DNA from: Bacteroidota bacterium
Lineage (GTDB): Bacteria; Bacteroidota; Bacteroidia; Bacteroidales; Tannerellaceae
Direction of reading: 5' to 3'
DNA: 64,000 nt
Assembly: GCA_023429375.1 (NCBI GenBank)
Contig: JAEYVY010000006.1
Span: 129,304 to 193,303 of the forward strand
Part shown: positions 9,463 to 19,282 of the stretch, in pieces
Position numbering within the stretch: position 1 is the stretch's first letter
Layout: each line of letters begins with the position of its first letter
Position numbers and translations under genes: made by a program
Notes under the pieces: generated by a model
Told to the model about the DNA's origin: nothing
The model's database searches: none
Seen by the model: only the letters and a program-made list of their open reading frames with translations

Positions 9463-12462
9463 ATGAAAAAAATTCTTATTTCACTATGTGTTGTGGTAGG
9501 GAGCCACACCGTACATGGGCAGCGTGCGCACCAGTATGAAGCTGCTGACCGACTATTTGTAGAAGGGAAAGAGTTGTTTATGTTGAAAAATTTTCCGGGC
9601 TGTATAGATAAGCTGCAGGCATATAAAGCCAAAGCTACGAACGCAGACCTGATTCAAGAGGCTGATTACATGCTTGTTGTAGCCGCTTTCGAGCAAGGAC
9701 AAGCCAATGCAGACCACTTACTCAAAGAGTTTTTAGACACCTATCCTGATACAAGACATGAATCTATGGTCAACTTTATGATCGCATCTGTTCATTTTGA
9801 TCGTGGAGAGTATGAGAAAGCAATTTTCTGGTTTAATCGTTCCAATATCGATTTACTGGGTGCCGTTCAACAAGAAGCTTACTCATTCCGTCTTGCCTAT
9901 TCCTTACTCCAAAATGGCGAAAAAGATAAAGCGAAGTCTTATTTTGGACGTATCCAGCAGATAGGTAAAACCTATAATACGGCTTCTTCCTATTATTTGT
10001 CTTATATAGATTATGTGGATGGCGATTACAACAAAGCCTTGGCCGGATTTGCGAAACTAAAAGATAAGAAAGAATTTGGCCTTCAATCTCAGTATTATAC
10101 TACACAGATCTATTTTATTCAGAACAAATTTGATCGTGTCATCAAAGAAGGTGAAGCCTTATTGGAAAGCTATCCGAACGAAGCAAATAATAACGAAGTA
10201 CACCGTCTGATTGGTAACTCTTATTATCGTTTGGGCAATCAAAATGCAGCCACAGAACATTTGTCTAAATATGTTTCCATGACAGACAGTCCTTTGCGTG
10301 GCGATTTATACATCTTAGGCGTTTGTTATTTCAACAAGAAAAATTACAATAGCGCAGCCGATATGCTGGGACGTGTAGTTACACAAAACGATGAATTATC
10401 GCAAAATGCCTACCTCTATCTCGGACAATCCTATCTGAAGCTGAACGACAAGAACAATGCACGTATGTCGTTCGAGGCTGCTGCCACATCTAACTTTGAC
10501 AAACAAGTTAAAGAAGTAGCTCTTTATAACTATGCCTTGTTGCTTCACGAAACATCGTTCTCTGGTTTTGGTGAATCCGTAACGGTATTCGAAGATTTCT
10601 TGAACGATTTTCCAAATTCCAAATACAACGATCGTGTAAACGATTATCTGACCGAAGTTTATCTGACAACCAAAAACTACAAGGCTGCTCTGACATCGAT
10701 CGATAAGATTAATCGTCCGGGAACAAAAATATTGGAAGCAAAGCAAAACGTACTATTCCAATTAGGTACTCAGGCATTCACCAATATGAATCTGGATGAA
10801 GCGGAAGATTACTTTAACAAAGCCATTGCCTTGGGCAATTACAACCAGGAGGCAAGAAATGATGCGTACTTCTGGAGGGGTGAAACTGCTTATCGCAAAG
10901 GAAATTACGTAAAAGCTGCTGCCGATTATAATGCCTACCTGAACAATACACGCCTTCGTAATTCAGATATGTATGCGTTGGCTAATTACAACTTAGGTTA
11001 TAGCTATTTCAAGCAGAACAAATACAACGAAGCATTAGCTCGTTTCCGTCAATATACCGATTTGGAAAAGAACCAAGAGGCTGCTTCATATGCCGATGCA
11101 TATAATCGTATCGGTGACTGTTTGTATTATAACAGACAATTTGCAGATGCAGAAGCGGCTTATACACGTGCCGTAACTTTACAACCATCAGCGGGTGACT
11201 ATGCAGCCTACCAACGTGGTTTTATCATGGGATTACAGAAAGACTACCGTGGCAAGATCAATGCTATGAATCGTTTAATCAATGATTTCCCACAATCACA
11301 ATACGTTGATGATGCCCTCTTTGAAAAAGGACGTGCATACGTTATGCTGGAAGAAAGTAAAGGTGCCGCCGATGCTTTCAATACGTTGATAAGCAAATTT
11401 CCGCAAAGCAGTCTGGCCCGCAAAGCAGGTGTTCAGTTAGGGTTGCTTTACTATAATGAAAATCAATTAGAAAAAGCAGCTGCCGAATATAAGAAGGTAA
11501 TCAACAACTATCCGGGAAGTGAAGAAGCCAAAGTAGCTATTCAGGACTTGAAATCGGTTTATATCGATATGAACGATGTAAGTTCGTATGCTGCATATGT
11601 GAATTCATTAGGAGGAAACATTCGTTTCGAAGTGAGCGAGCAAGATTCATTGACCTATATCGCGGCTGAAAAGCTATTCATGCGAGGAGATAACGCAGGA
11701 GCAAAAAGAAGTCTTGAAAGCTATCTGCAAACCTTCCCTGAAGGTGCCTTCAATTCAAATGCCAATTATTATTTAGGTTCTATTGCCTTCTCACGCAAAG
11801 AGTACGATCAAGCAATTGTTCTGTTTGAGAAAGTACTCGATAGCGGCGATTTGAAATTCCGTGAAGAAGCACTTGCCCGTAAGGCGGAGATCGAATACTT
11901 GAATAAAGACTACGCAGATGCTTTACAAAGCTTCAAGACGCTGCAAGTAATTGCCGAAAAACCGGAAAACAAACAAGCAGCCGGTCTTGGATTGATGAGA
12001 AGCGCTCAATTCACCAACCAGCCTTTGGAAGCCTTACAAGCAGCCAATCAATTGTTGGAAGATCCTAAACTATCTCCAGAGATTCAGACCGAAGCCCGTT
12101 TCATTCGTGCAAAATCTTACATCTCACAGAATCAGGATAAAAAGGCGTTGGTTGACTTACAAGCATTAAGCAAAGATACACGCACAGTTCAAGGTGCTGA
12201 ATCTAAATATTTATTGGCTCAAATCTATTTTGACAATAACGAAGGTGATAAGGCTGAAAAAGAATTGATGAGCTTTATTGAAAACGGAACGCCTCACCAG
12301 TACTGGCTTGCACGCGGATTTATTCTGCTGGCAGATATTTACATCAGCCGTCAGGATGATTTCCAGGCAAGACAATACCTGACTAGTTTGAAAAACAACT
12401 ACAAAGGGAAGGATGATATTATCGATATGATTGAGGATAGATTGGGTAAACTTAAGAAATAA
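9463..12462 (+). CDS. Large exported TPR protein
   Basis: A 999-residue protein with a signal peptide (residues 1-19, ending HGQ) and tetratricopeptide repeats along almost all its length, seen as recurrent A-x-x-x-Y/F-x-x-A helices with YxxAxxxF spacing. It is probably periplasmic or attached to the outer membrane and scaffolds protein contacts. Its stop codon overlaps the start of the following beta-barrel gene by one base (taATG), so the two are translationally coupled and probably work together at the outer membrane. No catalytic motif is visible. The specific role is unknown. Confidence 0.85.
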   Translation: MKKILISLCVVVGSHTVHGQRAHQYEAADRLFVEGKELFMLKNFPGCIDKLQAYKAKATNADLIQEADYMLVVAAFEQGQANADHLLKEFLDTYPDTRHESMVNFMIASVHFDRGEYEKAIFWFNRSNIDLLGAVQQEAYSFRLAYSLLQNGEKDKAKSYFGRIQQIGKTYNTASSYYLSYIDYVDGDYNKALAGFAKLKDKKEFGLQSQYYTTQIYFIQNKFDRVIKEGEALLESYPNEANNNEVHRLIGNSYYRLGNQNAATEHLSKYVSMTDSPLRGDLYILGVCYFNKKNYNSAADMLGRVVTQNDELSQNAYLYLGQSYLKLNDKNNARMSFEAAATSNFDKQVKEVALYNYALLLHETSFSGFGESVTVFEDFLNDFPNSKYNDRVNDYLTEVYLTTKNYKAALTSIDKINRPGTKILEAKQNVLFQLGTQAFTNMNLDEAEDYFNKAIALGNYNQEARNDAYFWRGETAYRKGNYVKAAADYNAYLNNTRLRNSDMYALANYNLGYSYFKQNKYNEALARFRQYTDLEKNQEAASYADAYNRIGDCLYYNRQFADAEAAYTRAVTLQPSAGDYAAYQRGFIMGLQKDYRGKINAMNRLINDFPQSQYVDDALFEKGRAYVMLEESKGAADAFNTLISKFPQSSLARKAGVQLGLLYYNENQLEKAAAEYKKVINNYPGSEEAKVAIQDLKSVYIDMNDVSSYAAYVNSLGGNIRFEVSEQDSLTYIAAEKLFMRGDNAGAKRSLESYLQTFPEGAFNSNANYYLGSIAFSRKEYDQAIVLFEKVLDSGDLKFREEALARKAEIEYLNKDYADALQSFKTLQVIAEKPENKQAAGLGLMRSAQFTNQPLEALQAANQLLEDPKLSPEIQTEARFIRAKSYISQNQDKKALVDLQALSKDTRTVQGAESKYLLAQIYFDNNEGDKAEKELMSFIENGTPHQYWLARGFILLADIYISRQDDFQARQYLTSLKNNYKGKDDIIDMIEDRLGKLKK

Positions 12463-14228
12463 TGAAAGTAATGAAGACTATATATAATGTAAAGACTTTA
12501 TGCGTGCTTACGATGCTGGCCGTAGCAGGTACGATACAGGCGCAAGAAGACAATTTAAAAAGGGAGTTGACGCTTGAGCGTGAATACGACCCATCTGTAC
12601 AAGATGCCAATAAAATAAATACCCTTCCTGAGGTAAAACAGCCGGACATCAAGAAAACAGCCATTGAATATGCCACTCAGACGGTTCCGACAGATCCGAA
12701 AACTGAAATTAGTATTCTTCCTTCAGGAAAGATTATGACGGATATTCTTTACAACAAACATCGTGGCTATTTCAACGTCGGTGTTGCAACAAATCTGAAT
12801 ATTAACGGCGATTTTGGTTATCATATTCTGAATACAAAACATGATAAGCTGAATCTGTTTTTCTCTCATCGCTCAAGCAGTGATGAACGTACTTTCTTAC
12901 AAGGAGATGATTTAAAACAAGACGTCCATATGAACGACAATCTGGGTGGATTGAACTATCAACATCACTTTGGTAAATCTGAACTTAAGCTTGGCGTTCG
13001 TTACGGATATAGTTCATTCAACTATTTCGGCTTCAATGATAGCCTTCAATTTGCCGAACCAGTGCGTTTTAGTAAGGATACAAAACAGGTGAATCAGCAA
13101 ATAGGTTTTAATGCCGGAATCGAATCTGAAGAAGGCGCAGCGTTAGGTTATCTTTTAGATTTCGATTATATCAATTTCTCTCATAAGTATGGTCTGGTAG
13201 AAGATATTGATGGAATCAAAGAAAATACGATTGGAGTTAAGGCCGGTATGAATGCCTTGTTTGGAGGCAATCAATCCATTGGCGTATTGGGTAAGCTGGA
13301 ATATTTGAATTATAGTTTACCGACGGGCATTGAAGACCTCGAATTTGAGAATCATGCAGAAATAACATTAACTCCATACTATACAGTGGAAGGAGATATT
13401 TGGAAAATCAAATTAGGAGCCAATGTCATGTTTGTTACCGGCAAACACGATAAATTATTCGCTTCACCAAATATTAAAGCAGATGTAACGGTAGCAGACA
13501 AAACAGTTCTTTATTTAGATGCTGATGGTAAATTAGAATCAAATAGTGCATACGAACTATCCTTACGTAACAGATATGTTAACCCATGGGAAGATGTTCG
13601 TCCTTCACGTACTTGGTTAGACGGAAAGGTAGGCTTAAAGAGTGGCGTAGCACCCGGATTCTGGTTTGATGTCTTTGCCGGTTATAAAGCAACCGATGAA
13701 GACGTTTTGTTCAGCCAGATTATCGAGCACAATTATATTAACTACAGCAAAGCAAATTATTTCAATACGAAAAACTTCTTTGCCGGAGCTACATTAAAAT
13801 ATGATTATCAGGATCAGATTGAATTCACCTTGCAAGGAGTGTTTAACAACTGGACCGTAAATGAAGAGAAAGAATCAGGAAACTTTACTGGTAAGATACC
13901 TGCATTTGGCCGTCCAAAAGCTGAAATCACGTCTACTATCGATGTGCGTCCTATAGATAAACTAACTATCAGCGCCAAATATTATTTAGCAACAGGACGT
14001 GAAGGCCTTTTCGAAGCTCCATATGTCGGACTTGTCGAAATGTACAATAAAACTATTTCGAAAATGGACAATATTAATGAGTTAAACGTGACCGGACTTT
14101 ATGCCGTGACTTCAAACGTGGGTGTTTATGGTCAGTTAAATAACTTATTATTCCAAAAGTACGACCTCTATTATGGCTATCCTACTCAAGGATTTAATGT
14201 AATGGTTGGTGTGAATATCAATTTCTAA
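12462..14228 (+). CDS. Outer-membrane beta-barrel protein (TonB-receptor-like barrel)
   Basis: A 588-residue protein with a signal peptide (ending IQAQ) and long runs of alternating polar and aromatic residues typical of beta-barrel strands. It ends in the aromatic residue Phe (VGVNINF), a signature of outer-membrane barrels. I see no clear TonB plug domain, so the barrel resembles the C-terminal part of TonB-dependent receptors but may not transport with TonB. It is coupled to the upstream TPR gene by a one-base overlap, which suggests a two-component outer-membrane complex. An intrinsic terminator follows at once. Confidence 0.75.
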   Translation: MKVMKTIYNVKTLCVLTMLAVAGTIQAQEDNLKRELTLEREYDPSVQDANKINTLPEVKQPDIKKTAIEYATQTVPTDPKTEISILPSGKIMTDILYNKHRGYFNVGVATNLNINGDFGYHILNTKHDKLNLFFSHRSSSDERTFLQGDDLKQDVHMNDNLGGLNYQHHFGKSELKLGVRYGYSSFNYFGFNDSLQFAEPVRFSKDTKQVNQQIGFNAGIESEEGAALGYLLDFDYINFSHKYGLVEDIDGIKENTIGVKAGMNALFGGNQSIGVLGKLEYLNYSLPTGIEDLEFENHAEITLTPYYTVEGDIWKIKLGANVMFVTGKHDKLFASPNIKADVTVADKTVLYLDADGKLESNSAYELSLRNRYVNPWEDVRPSRTWLDGKVGLKSGVAPGFWFDVFAGYKATDEDVLFSQIIEHNYINYSKANYFNTKNFFAGATLKYDYQDQIEFTLQGVFNNWTVNEEKESGNFTGKIPAFGRPKAEITSTIDVRPIDKLTISAKYYLATGREGLFEAPYVGLVEMYNKTISKMDNINELNVTGLYAVTSNVGVYGQLNNLLFQKYDLYYGYPTQGFNVMVGVNINF

Positions 14229-14246
14229 TCGAAATAGAGCAATAGC

Positions 14247-14274
14247 AAAAAGGCCCGTGAGAACGGGCCTTTTT
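14247..14274. terminator. Bidirectional intrinsic terminator
   Basis: A 12-bp perfect stem (AAAAAGGCCCGT with its complement) and a GAGA loop, flanked by A and T runs, lies between the convergent barrel gene and the small TPR gene. Confidence 0.9.
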
Positions 14275-14277
14275 CTT

Positions 14278-14541
14278 TTAGTGATTATACATATCTTTAT
14301 TATAAAATGCCATTATTCTCATCAACATGGCGTGAGCCTGTTTGGCCGGACTCTCCGGATTTATATCCAAAGCACTTAAGTAATTGTTCAGAGCCTGCTT
14401 GAAATCATTTTTCTTGCTATACGCATTACCCCTCAAAAAATAAGCTTCATCAGCATCCGGATGCTCCAACAAGTACTGATCCAATTGTGCGATTGCCTCG
14501 TCAATCTTTCCGTCGGCAATCATTTTTTTTATATCGTTCAT
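14278..14541 (-). CDS. Small TPR protein
   Basis: An 87-residue cytoplasmic protein made of about two tetratricopeptide repeats: IDEAIAQLDQYLLEHPD followed by AYFLRGNAYSKKNDF. It has no signal peptide. Such small TPR proteins act as adaptors. It stands alone, between the barrel operon terminator and the topA promoter region. The stop is next to the shared terminator. Confidence 0.8.
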   Translation of the reverse strand: MNDIKKMIADGKIDEAIAQLDQYLLEHPDADEAYFLRGNAYSKKNDFKQALNNYLSALDINPESPAKQAHAMLMRIMAFYNKDMYNH

Positions 14542-14660
14542 AACTGTTTATTTCAATTCAACACATGCAAAAATAGTTTTTATAAATACAAAAAAGACCG
14601 CTATAAGGTGTAAAAACCGTTTTTTTTAGATCAGATATCCCCATAAGTCAATTATTTATG

Positions 14661-14668
14661 TAAGTTTG
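14661..14668 (+). promoter_or_regulatory. -7 promoter box for topA
   Basis: TAAGTTTG fits the TAnnTTTG consensus and lies 19 bases before the topA ATG, leaving a very short 5' leader. No good -33 TTTG is seen. Confidence 0.5.
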
Positions 14669-14687
14669 CACTCGATTTCAAAAAAGA

Positions 14688-17045
14688 ATGAAAGAGCGTA
14701 TGCAGAAAAACCTGGTAATAGTCGAATCTCCTGCCAAAGCAAAGACAATCGAAAAATTTCTTGGAAAAGACTTCAAAGTGATGTCGAGTTATGGTCATAT
14801 AAGAGATTTGAAAGCAAAGGAATTTAGTATTGATATTGAAAACAACTATACTCCTGAATACATTGTTCCTACGGATAAGAAAAAGCTTGTTTCCGAGTTA
14901 AAGTCAGCAGCTAAGAAAGCTGAAATGGTTTGGCTCGCATCCGATGAAGACCGTGAAGGAGAAGCCATATCCTGGCATCTGGCAGAAGTTTTGGGACTTG
15001 ATCCTCAAAAAACAAAGCGTATAGTTTTTCATGAAATTACGAAGAATGCTATTCTGCACGCTATAGATACCCCAAGAGACATCAATCTTGACCTGGTAGA
15101 TGCACAGCAAGCACGTCGTGTATTAGACCGTATTGTAGGGTTTGAACTTTCACCTATTCTTTGGAGAAAGATAAAACCGGCCCTCTCTGCCGGTCGTGTG
15201 CAGTCTGTTTCCGTTCGATTGATCGTTGAGCGTGAAAGAGAAATCAATAATTTCGTTTCGGAAGCATCGTTTCGCGTCATCGCAAACTTTATCCTTCCTG
15301 ACGGTACAACCATACTTAAAGCAGAGCTAAACAAACGCTTAAAAGATAAAGAGGAAACGCATCAATTCTTGCAAGAGTGTCTGAATGCCTCTTTCATGAT
15401 TGAAGATATCTCTACCAAACCGGTAAAGAAATCTCCTGCCCCTCCTTTTACAACTTCTACTTTGCAACAAGAAGCAGCCCGTAAATTGGGATTCTCAGTG
15501 TCACAGACCATGATGATTGCCCAACGTCTTTATGAATCAGGGCTTATCACTTATATGCGTACTGACTCGGTCAACCTGAGCGATTTGGCTTTAGGTACAT
15601 CGAAAGAAGCGATTGTAAGCAGCTATGGCGAGAAATACTATAAATTCCGTCAATACCATACGAAGAGCAAAGGGGCACAAGAAGCTCACGAAGCAATCCG
15701 TCCTACGTATATTGCCAATGCCGACATCGATGGTACGGCACAGGAAAAGAAATTATACGATCTGATTCGTAAGCGTACAATTGCCTCACAAATGGCAGAT
15801 GCAGAATTGGAACGTACAACTATATCTGTATCCATCTCCAGTAAAAAGGAGAAATTTGTGGCCACAGGTGAAGTAATTGCCTTTGATGGTTTCCTTTTGG
15901 TTTATCGCGAAGACAATGACGATGAGCAAAATGAAAAAGACGAAAACGGCATTCTCCCTCCGGTGCAAGTCAAGGAGGTTCTGACGGTTCAAGATATCGT
16001 AGCAACTGAACGCTTTACGCAACGCCCTCCGCGTTATACGGAAGCCAGCTTAGTGCGTAGCCTCGAAGAGTTAGGAATTGGACGCCCGTCTACCTACGCT
16101 CCTACTATTCAGACTATTCAAAACAGAGAGTATGTACTGAAAGGTGATAAAGAAGGTGTAGAACGCACCTATAATGTCCTTACGCTTTCCAAGGGTAAGA
16201 TCAAGCAGGTAGTGAAGAAAGAAATTGCCGGAGCCGACAGAAACAAGTTGATACCAACCGATATAGGTATGGTGGTAAACGACTTTTTGATGGAATATTT
16301 CCCGGCTGTGATGGATTATAATTTCACGGCAAGTGTAGAAAAGGAATTTGACGCTATCGCTGAAGGAGAATTGAAATGGACGAATGTCATCGATAAATTC
16401 TATAAATTCTTCCATCCTATCGTTGAAGAAACATCGGCCATAAAGACTGAACATAAGGTAGGTGAACGTGAACTGGGCATTGATCCTAAGAGTGGCAAGC
16501 CTGTTTTCGTAAAGATTGGCCGCTACGGACCTATAGCACAGATTGGTCAAGCGTTTCCGGACGATAAGAATGCTCCGAAGCCGCAGTTTGCTTCCTTGAT
16601 GAAAGGACAATCTATTGAAACCATAACGCTGGATGAGGCACTCAAACTGTTTGACCTGCCTCGTACGATTGGAGAATTTGAAGGAGAAGAAATGGTTGCT
16701 GCCGTAGGACGCTTCGGACCATTTATCCGCCATGCAGGCAAGTTCGTTTCCATACCTAAAACGCTTGATCCACTTTCAATTACTGAAGAAGAGGCCATTG
16801 AGTTGATCAAAGAAAAGCGTGAAAAAGAAGAGAAACGTAACATCAAGAAATTTGATGAAGATCCGGAAATGGAAATTCTGAACGGAAGATTTGGACCTTA
16901 TATTGCTTATAAGGGGAAAAATTACAGACTTCCTAAAACAATAACGAAGCCTGAAACCCTTTCATTCGAAGAATGCAAGAAAATAGTGGATTCGGCATCG
17001 GATAAACCGACTGCCAAAAAGCGTACAGCGAAAAAGAAATCCTAA
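14688..17045 (+). CDS. topA: DNA topoisomerase I (type IA)
   Basis: Relaxes negatively supercoiled DNA by cutting one strand through a 5'-phosphotyrosine link. The N-terminal Toprim domain has VIVESPAKAKTIEKFLG and the acidic triad in DEDREGE. The active-site tyrosine lies in LITYMRTDSVNLS (about residue 289). The C-terminus has no four-cysteine zinc fingers; instead it carries three related repeats (GRYGPI, GRFGPF, GRFGPY), the Topo I C-terminal repeat form, and a Lys-rich tail. Length, 785 residues, is normal for Bacteroidetes. A second ATG at 14700 is an equally possible start. Confidence 0.97.
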   Translation: MKERMQKNLVIVESPAKAKTIEKFLGKDFKVMSSYGHIRDLKAKEFSIDIENNYTPEYIVPTDKKKLVSELKSAAKKAEMVWLASDEDREGEAISWHLAEVLGLDPQKTKRIVFHEITKNAILHAIDTPRDINLDLVDAQQARRVLDRIVGFELSPILWRKIKPALSAGRVQSVSVRLIVEREREINNFVSEASFRVIANFILPDGTTILKAELNKRLKDKEETHQFLQECLNASFMIEDISTKPVKKSPAPPFTTSTLQQEAARKLGFSVSQTMMIAQRLYESGLITYMRTDSVNLSDLALGTSKEAIVSSYGEKYYKFRQYHTKSKGAQEAHEAIRPTYIANADIDGTAQEKKLYDLIRKRTIASQMADAELERTTISVSISSKKEKFVATGEVIAFDGFLLVYREDNDDEQNEKDENGILPPVQVKEVLTVQDIVATERFTQRPPRYTEASLVRSLEELGIGRPSTYAPTIQTIQNREYVLKGDKEGVERTYNVLTLSKGKIKQVVKKEIAGADRNKLIPTDIGMVVNDFLMEYFPAVMDYNFTASVEKEFDAIAEGELKWTNVIDKFYKFFHPIVEETSAIKTEHKVGERELGIDPKSGKPVFVKIGRYGPIAQIGQAFPDDKNAPKPQFASLMKGQSIETITLDEALKLFDLPRTIGEFEGEEMVAAVGRFGPFIRHAGKFVSIPKTLDPLSITEEEAIELIKEKREKEEKRNIKKFDEDPEMEILNGRFGPYIAYKGKNYRLPKTITKPETLSFEECKKIVDSASDKPTAKKRTAKKKS

Positions 17046-17067
17046 TTACTAACAAACTCTATACAGA

Positions 17068-17104
17068 AGAGAGAATAACCCCTAGGGAATATTCTCTCTT
17101 TTTG
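17068..17104 (+). terminator. Terminator after topA
   Basis: A 9-bp stem AGAGAGAAT / ATTCTCTCT around a 14-base loop is followed by a T run, 23 bases after the topA stop codon. Confidence 0.8.
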
Positions 17105-17159
17105 TTTTTCTCTTTCTCTGTATCTAAAAAGATAATATTACACAAAAATCTCCCTCCTA

Positions 17160-17399
17160 TCATTTTCGGAATAAAGAGGCAAGCCACAACAAGATGATGG
17201 CACCAACCGTAGCAGTAACTAAATTACCAATAATGCTAGTCGTTGTAATTCCTAATAGACCAAAGACCCATCCACCAATGACCCCACCTATAATTCCTAA
17301 TAGTAGATTAATAAATAGTCCAAAACCTCCTCCACGAGTTAATTTCCCAGCTAAATAACCAGCTATAATACCAATTAAAATATACCAAAGAAAATTCAT
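17160..17399 (-). CDS. GlsB/YeaQ/YmgE-family membrane protein
   Basis: A 79-residue, very hydrophobic protein with three membrane segments and glycine-rich motifs (GIIAGYLAGKLTRGGGFG, then GIIGGVIGGWVFG) typical of the transglycosylase-associated protein family. In other bacteria these small proteins respond to envelope stress, but their biochemical role is unclear. I place the start at the ATG at 17399; the open frame runs further up to 17456 but the added residues do not fit the family. Confidence 0.88.
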   Translation of the reverse strand: MNFLWYILIGIIAGYLAGKLTRGGGFGLFINLLLGIIGGVIGGWVFGLLGITTTSIIGNLVTATVGAIILLWLASLFRK

Positions 17400-18187
17400 A
17401 ATTCTTAGAATTAAATGGTTAATAAAATAATAACATATAATGATAAAACAGAACATTTCACTTTATTGTTCAATTTCATTATGTCATTACTTTTTAAAGT
17501 ATAATTGAAGGGTAAAAACAGACAGATTAAAACTCAAAAAAATAGCTGATTTTAAAACAATCATCTCGATGTTAAAAACAGCTGATTTTCATTGCAAAAA
17601 ACACATCCTGATGTTTTAAAAAAAACATCCCGAACGTTTTTAAAAAGCTTCGAGGTGTTTTTTAAAAACGTTCGGGATGCTTTTTTACAATTGTCTATAT
17701 ATTGATTTTCAATGCCTAAGCTTCTGAATACTCATATCGGGATGAGCTGGTTTTTGGGAAGGGAAAAATTGCTGGTTGTTTGCATGAATATTTTGTCTCT
17801 ATAACTTAACTGTCGGTTATACTGTAAAATATTAATTTATAAAACTTGTTCATTTAATTCGATTTTGATGAGATGAAATGATATTTTAATCAAATTCTAA
17901 TGCGTATTACTTTTTGTAAGTGAAGTCGCACCTGTTTCCTTCACGAAATTATTGCATAGTGTACCTTTATTGTTTATATTTGATATACTAATTGTCTACG
18001 TTCTCACAAAAGAGATTTTGTCATCTTTTGTCTTCTTACCGGCTATCATCTGTTAATTCGTCTTGTTACTTTAAATCTAAAATCAATCAACAGACATATT
18101 TTCAACCATCAATAAGCAAATATCTTGGAGTTTAAAGAGAGTTTCGAGTATACAGATGCATTAATAATACAAGAACAACTTTAATTT
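17400..18187. other. Long intergenic region with palindromic repeats
   Basis: No convincing gene is seen in this gap of almost 800 bases. It is very AT-rich. Between 17544 and 17680 it holds two copies of AGCTGATTTT (17544-17553, 17580-17589), short palindromes of the form CATCnnGATG, and one long perfect inverted repeat that is listed separately. The part from 17700 to 18187 probably carries the leader of the downstream lipoprotein gene. Confidence 0.6.
17626..17679. repeat. 21-bp perfect inverted repeat
   Basis: The left arm, 17626-17646, begins CATCCCGAACG and continues into T and A runs. The right arm, 17659-17679, is its exact complement, leaving a 12-base loop. With A and T runs outside, it could terminate transcription on either strand, but its length and the CATCnnGATG relatives beside it suggest a dispersed palindromic repeat family. 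Confidence 0.75.
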
Positions 18188-18191
18188 ATGA

Positions 18192-19025
18192 ATGATAAAA
18201 AAGATATCTTTTGTAATTCTAATCAGTTTATTAGCTGGGCTATCTTCTTGTAATAAAGAAGACGATTGGTTGGATTCGTTCCCTAAATTGGATGATGCAG
18301 AGTATTCCTTTTATGTGGCAGATGCGCTGGATGTCATGAATATGCCACGTCCGGAAGGATCCTATAAATATCCTTGTTTACCAGGAATGCCTACATGGAA
18401 AGAATTAAATGACCAAGAAGAAATGGATCGGGTTTGTCGCGTTCCTGAGAAAATCCTGAAAAAACAATCGACACAAGCAGTTATTCAGGCATTATGGGAA
18501 CATCCTTTTTTTCCGGTACTCATTGCTGCTAGTAGCAATTCTTCTATCCAGCGTTCTTTAGACAGAGCTTTGGAAGATTGGGATATTTACCTTGAGTTGA
18601 TTAAACGGTCAGATGCCGCTTCATGTTTGGTTGAGCGATATGGTCGAATGAATCTGACGAAAGGTATCCATACTTTATATGTTAATTCGTTGCAGCTAAT
18701 ATTAACTCAAACCGTTTTTCTTGACCAATTGTCTTTTGAACAGAAAAGACTGTTAGCCAAGGAAATGATAGTACGAATGGAGGAATTGGGAAAATTGCTT
18801 GAATTAGAAGAAAACCAAAAACTCTTTACCCTAAAGTCCTCCTCCTTTTGTTTAGTCCGTATTATGGCTAATAGTGGATATGAGCCCATGTTAACTTGGA
18901 TGAAAAACGATAAATCCATACAGGATTTTGAAAAATGGGGCGATGTGTTTGACTTATATTCTGTACCTGATTTTTCAAAAACTCTATTAGAGTTGAGTTC
19001 AAATTTTATCAATAACAACAACTAA
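18192..19025 (+). CDS. Lipoprotein of unknown function
   Basis: A 277-residue protein with a signal peptide and lipobox LSSC (Cys19-20 region), so it is exported and lipid-anchored. The mature part is mostly predicted alpha-helix with no known catalytic motif. I do not recognise the family. An upstream ATG at 18188 is out of frame and overlaps this start. It stands alone: an unusually long noncoding region precedes it and the tRNA-side terminator with the prophage junction follows. Confidence 0.7.
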   Translation: MIKKISFVILISLLAGLSSCNKEDDWLDSFPKLDDAEYSFYVADALDVMNMPRPEGSYKYPCLPGMPTWKELNDQEEMDRVCRVPEKILKKQSTQAVIQALWEHPFFPVLIAASSNSSIQRSLDRALEDWDIYLELIKRSDAASCLVERYGRMNLTKGIHTLYVNSLQLILTQTVFLDQLSFEQKRLLAKEMIVRMEELGKLLELEENQKLFTLKSSSFCLVRIMANSGYEPMLTWMKNDKSIQDFEKWGDVFDLYSVPDFSKTLLELSSNFINNNN

Positions 19026-19108
19026 CCTTTAGATTTTATGGCAAAACTGCTACTTATGGATAAAATCAGCAGATAATTAGTTTTAATACTGACCTATAAA
19101 TACAAACA

Positions 19109-19150
19109 AAACCTTGGAAATCATGTAAAATCTGATTTCCAAGGTTTTTT
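19109..19150. terminator. Terminator, original tRNA-Gly downstream side
   Basis: A 15-bp perfect stem (AAACCTTGGAAATCA and its complement) with flanking A and T runs. It served the lipoprotein gene on the plus strand and, before the prophage inserted, the tRNA-Gly gene on the minus strand. A related hairpin carried by the phage now lies downstream of the intact tRNA at 51842-51886. Confidence 0.85.
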
Positions 19151-19153
19151 GTT

Positions 19154-19200
19154 TTGAGCGGCAAACGAGACTCGAACTCGCGACCCTCAGCTTGGGAAGC
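19154..19200. repeat. attL core
   Basis: A 47-base copy of the tRNA-Gly 3' part, identical to 51890-51936. Similarity continues leftward into the terminator T run with only two mismatches in the next bases. Beyond 19200 the sequence diverges into phage DNA, so this is only a tRNA fragment and is not functional. Confidence 0.95.
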
Positions 19201-19250
19201 GTTTCTACATATCTAACAATCAGATATATAGACGTCTTAATATTGTTTTT

Positions 19251-19282
19251 TCAGATTTATTGCAGATTTACATACTCAATAT
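19251..19282. repeat. Left arm-type integrase site (candidate)
   Basis: Contains TGCAGATTTACATACTCAAT (19261-19280), which closely matches TGCAGATTCACATACTCAAA at 51757-51776 in the same orientation. A partial second TCAGATT unit precedes it. The position just inside attL fits an arm-type binding site for the phage integrase. Confidence 0.65.

Noticed and set aside
16071..16733. Minus-strand 220-codon frame.
   Set aside because: Antisense to the conserved core of topA.
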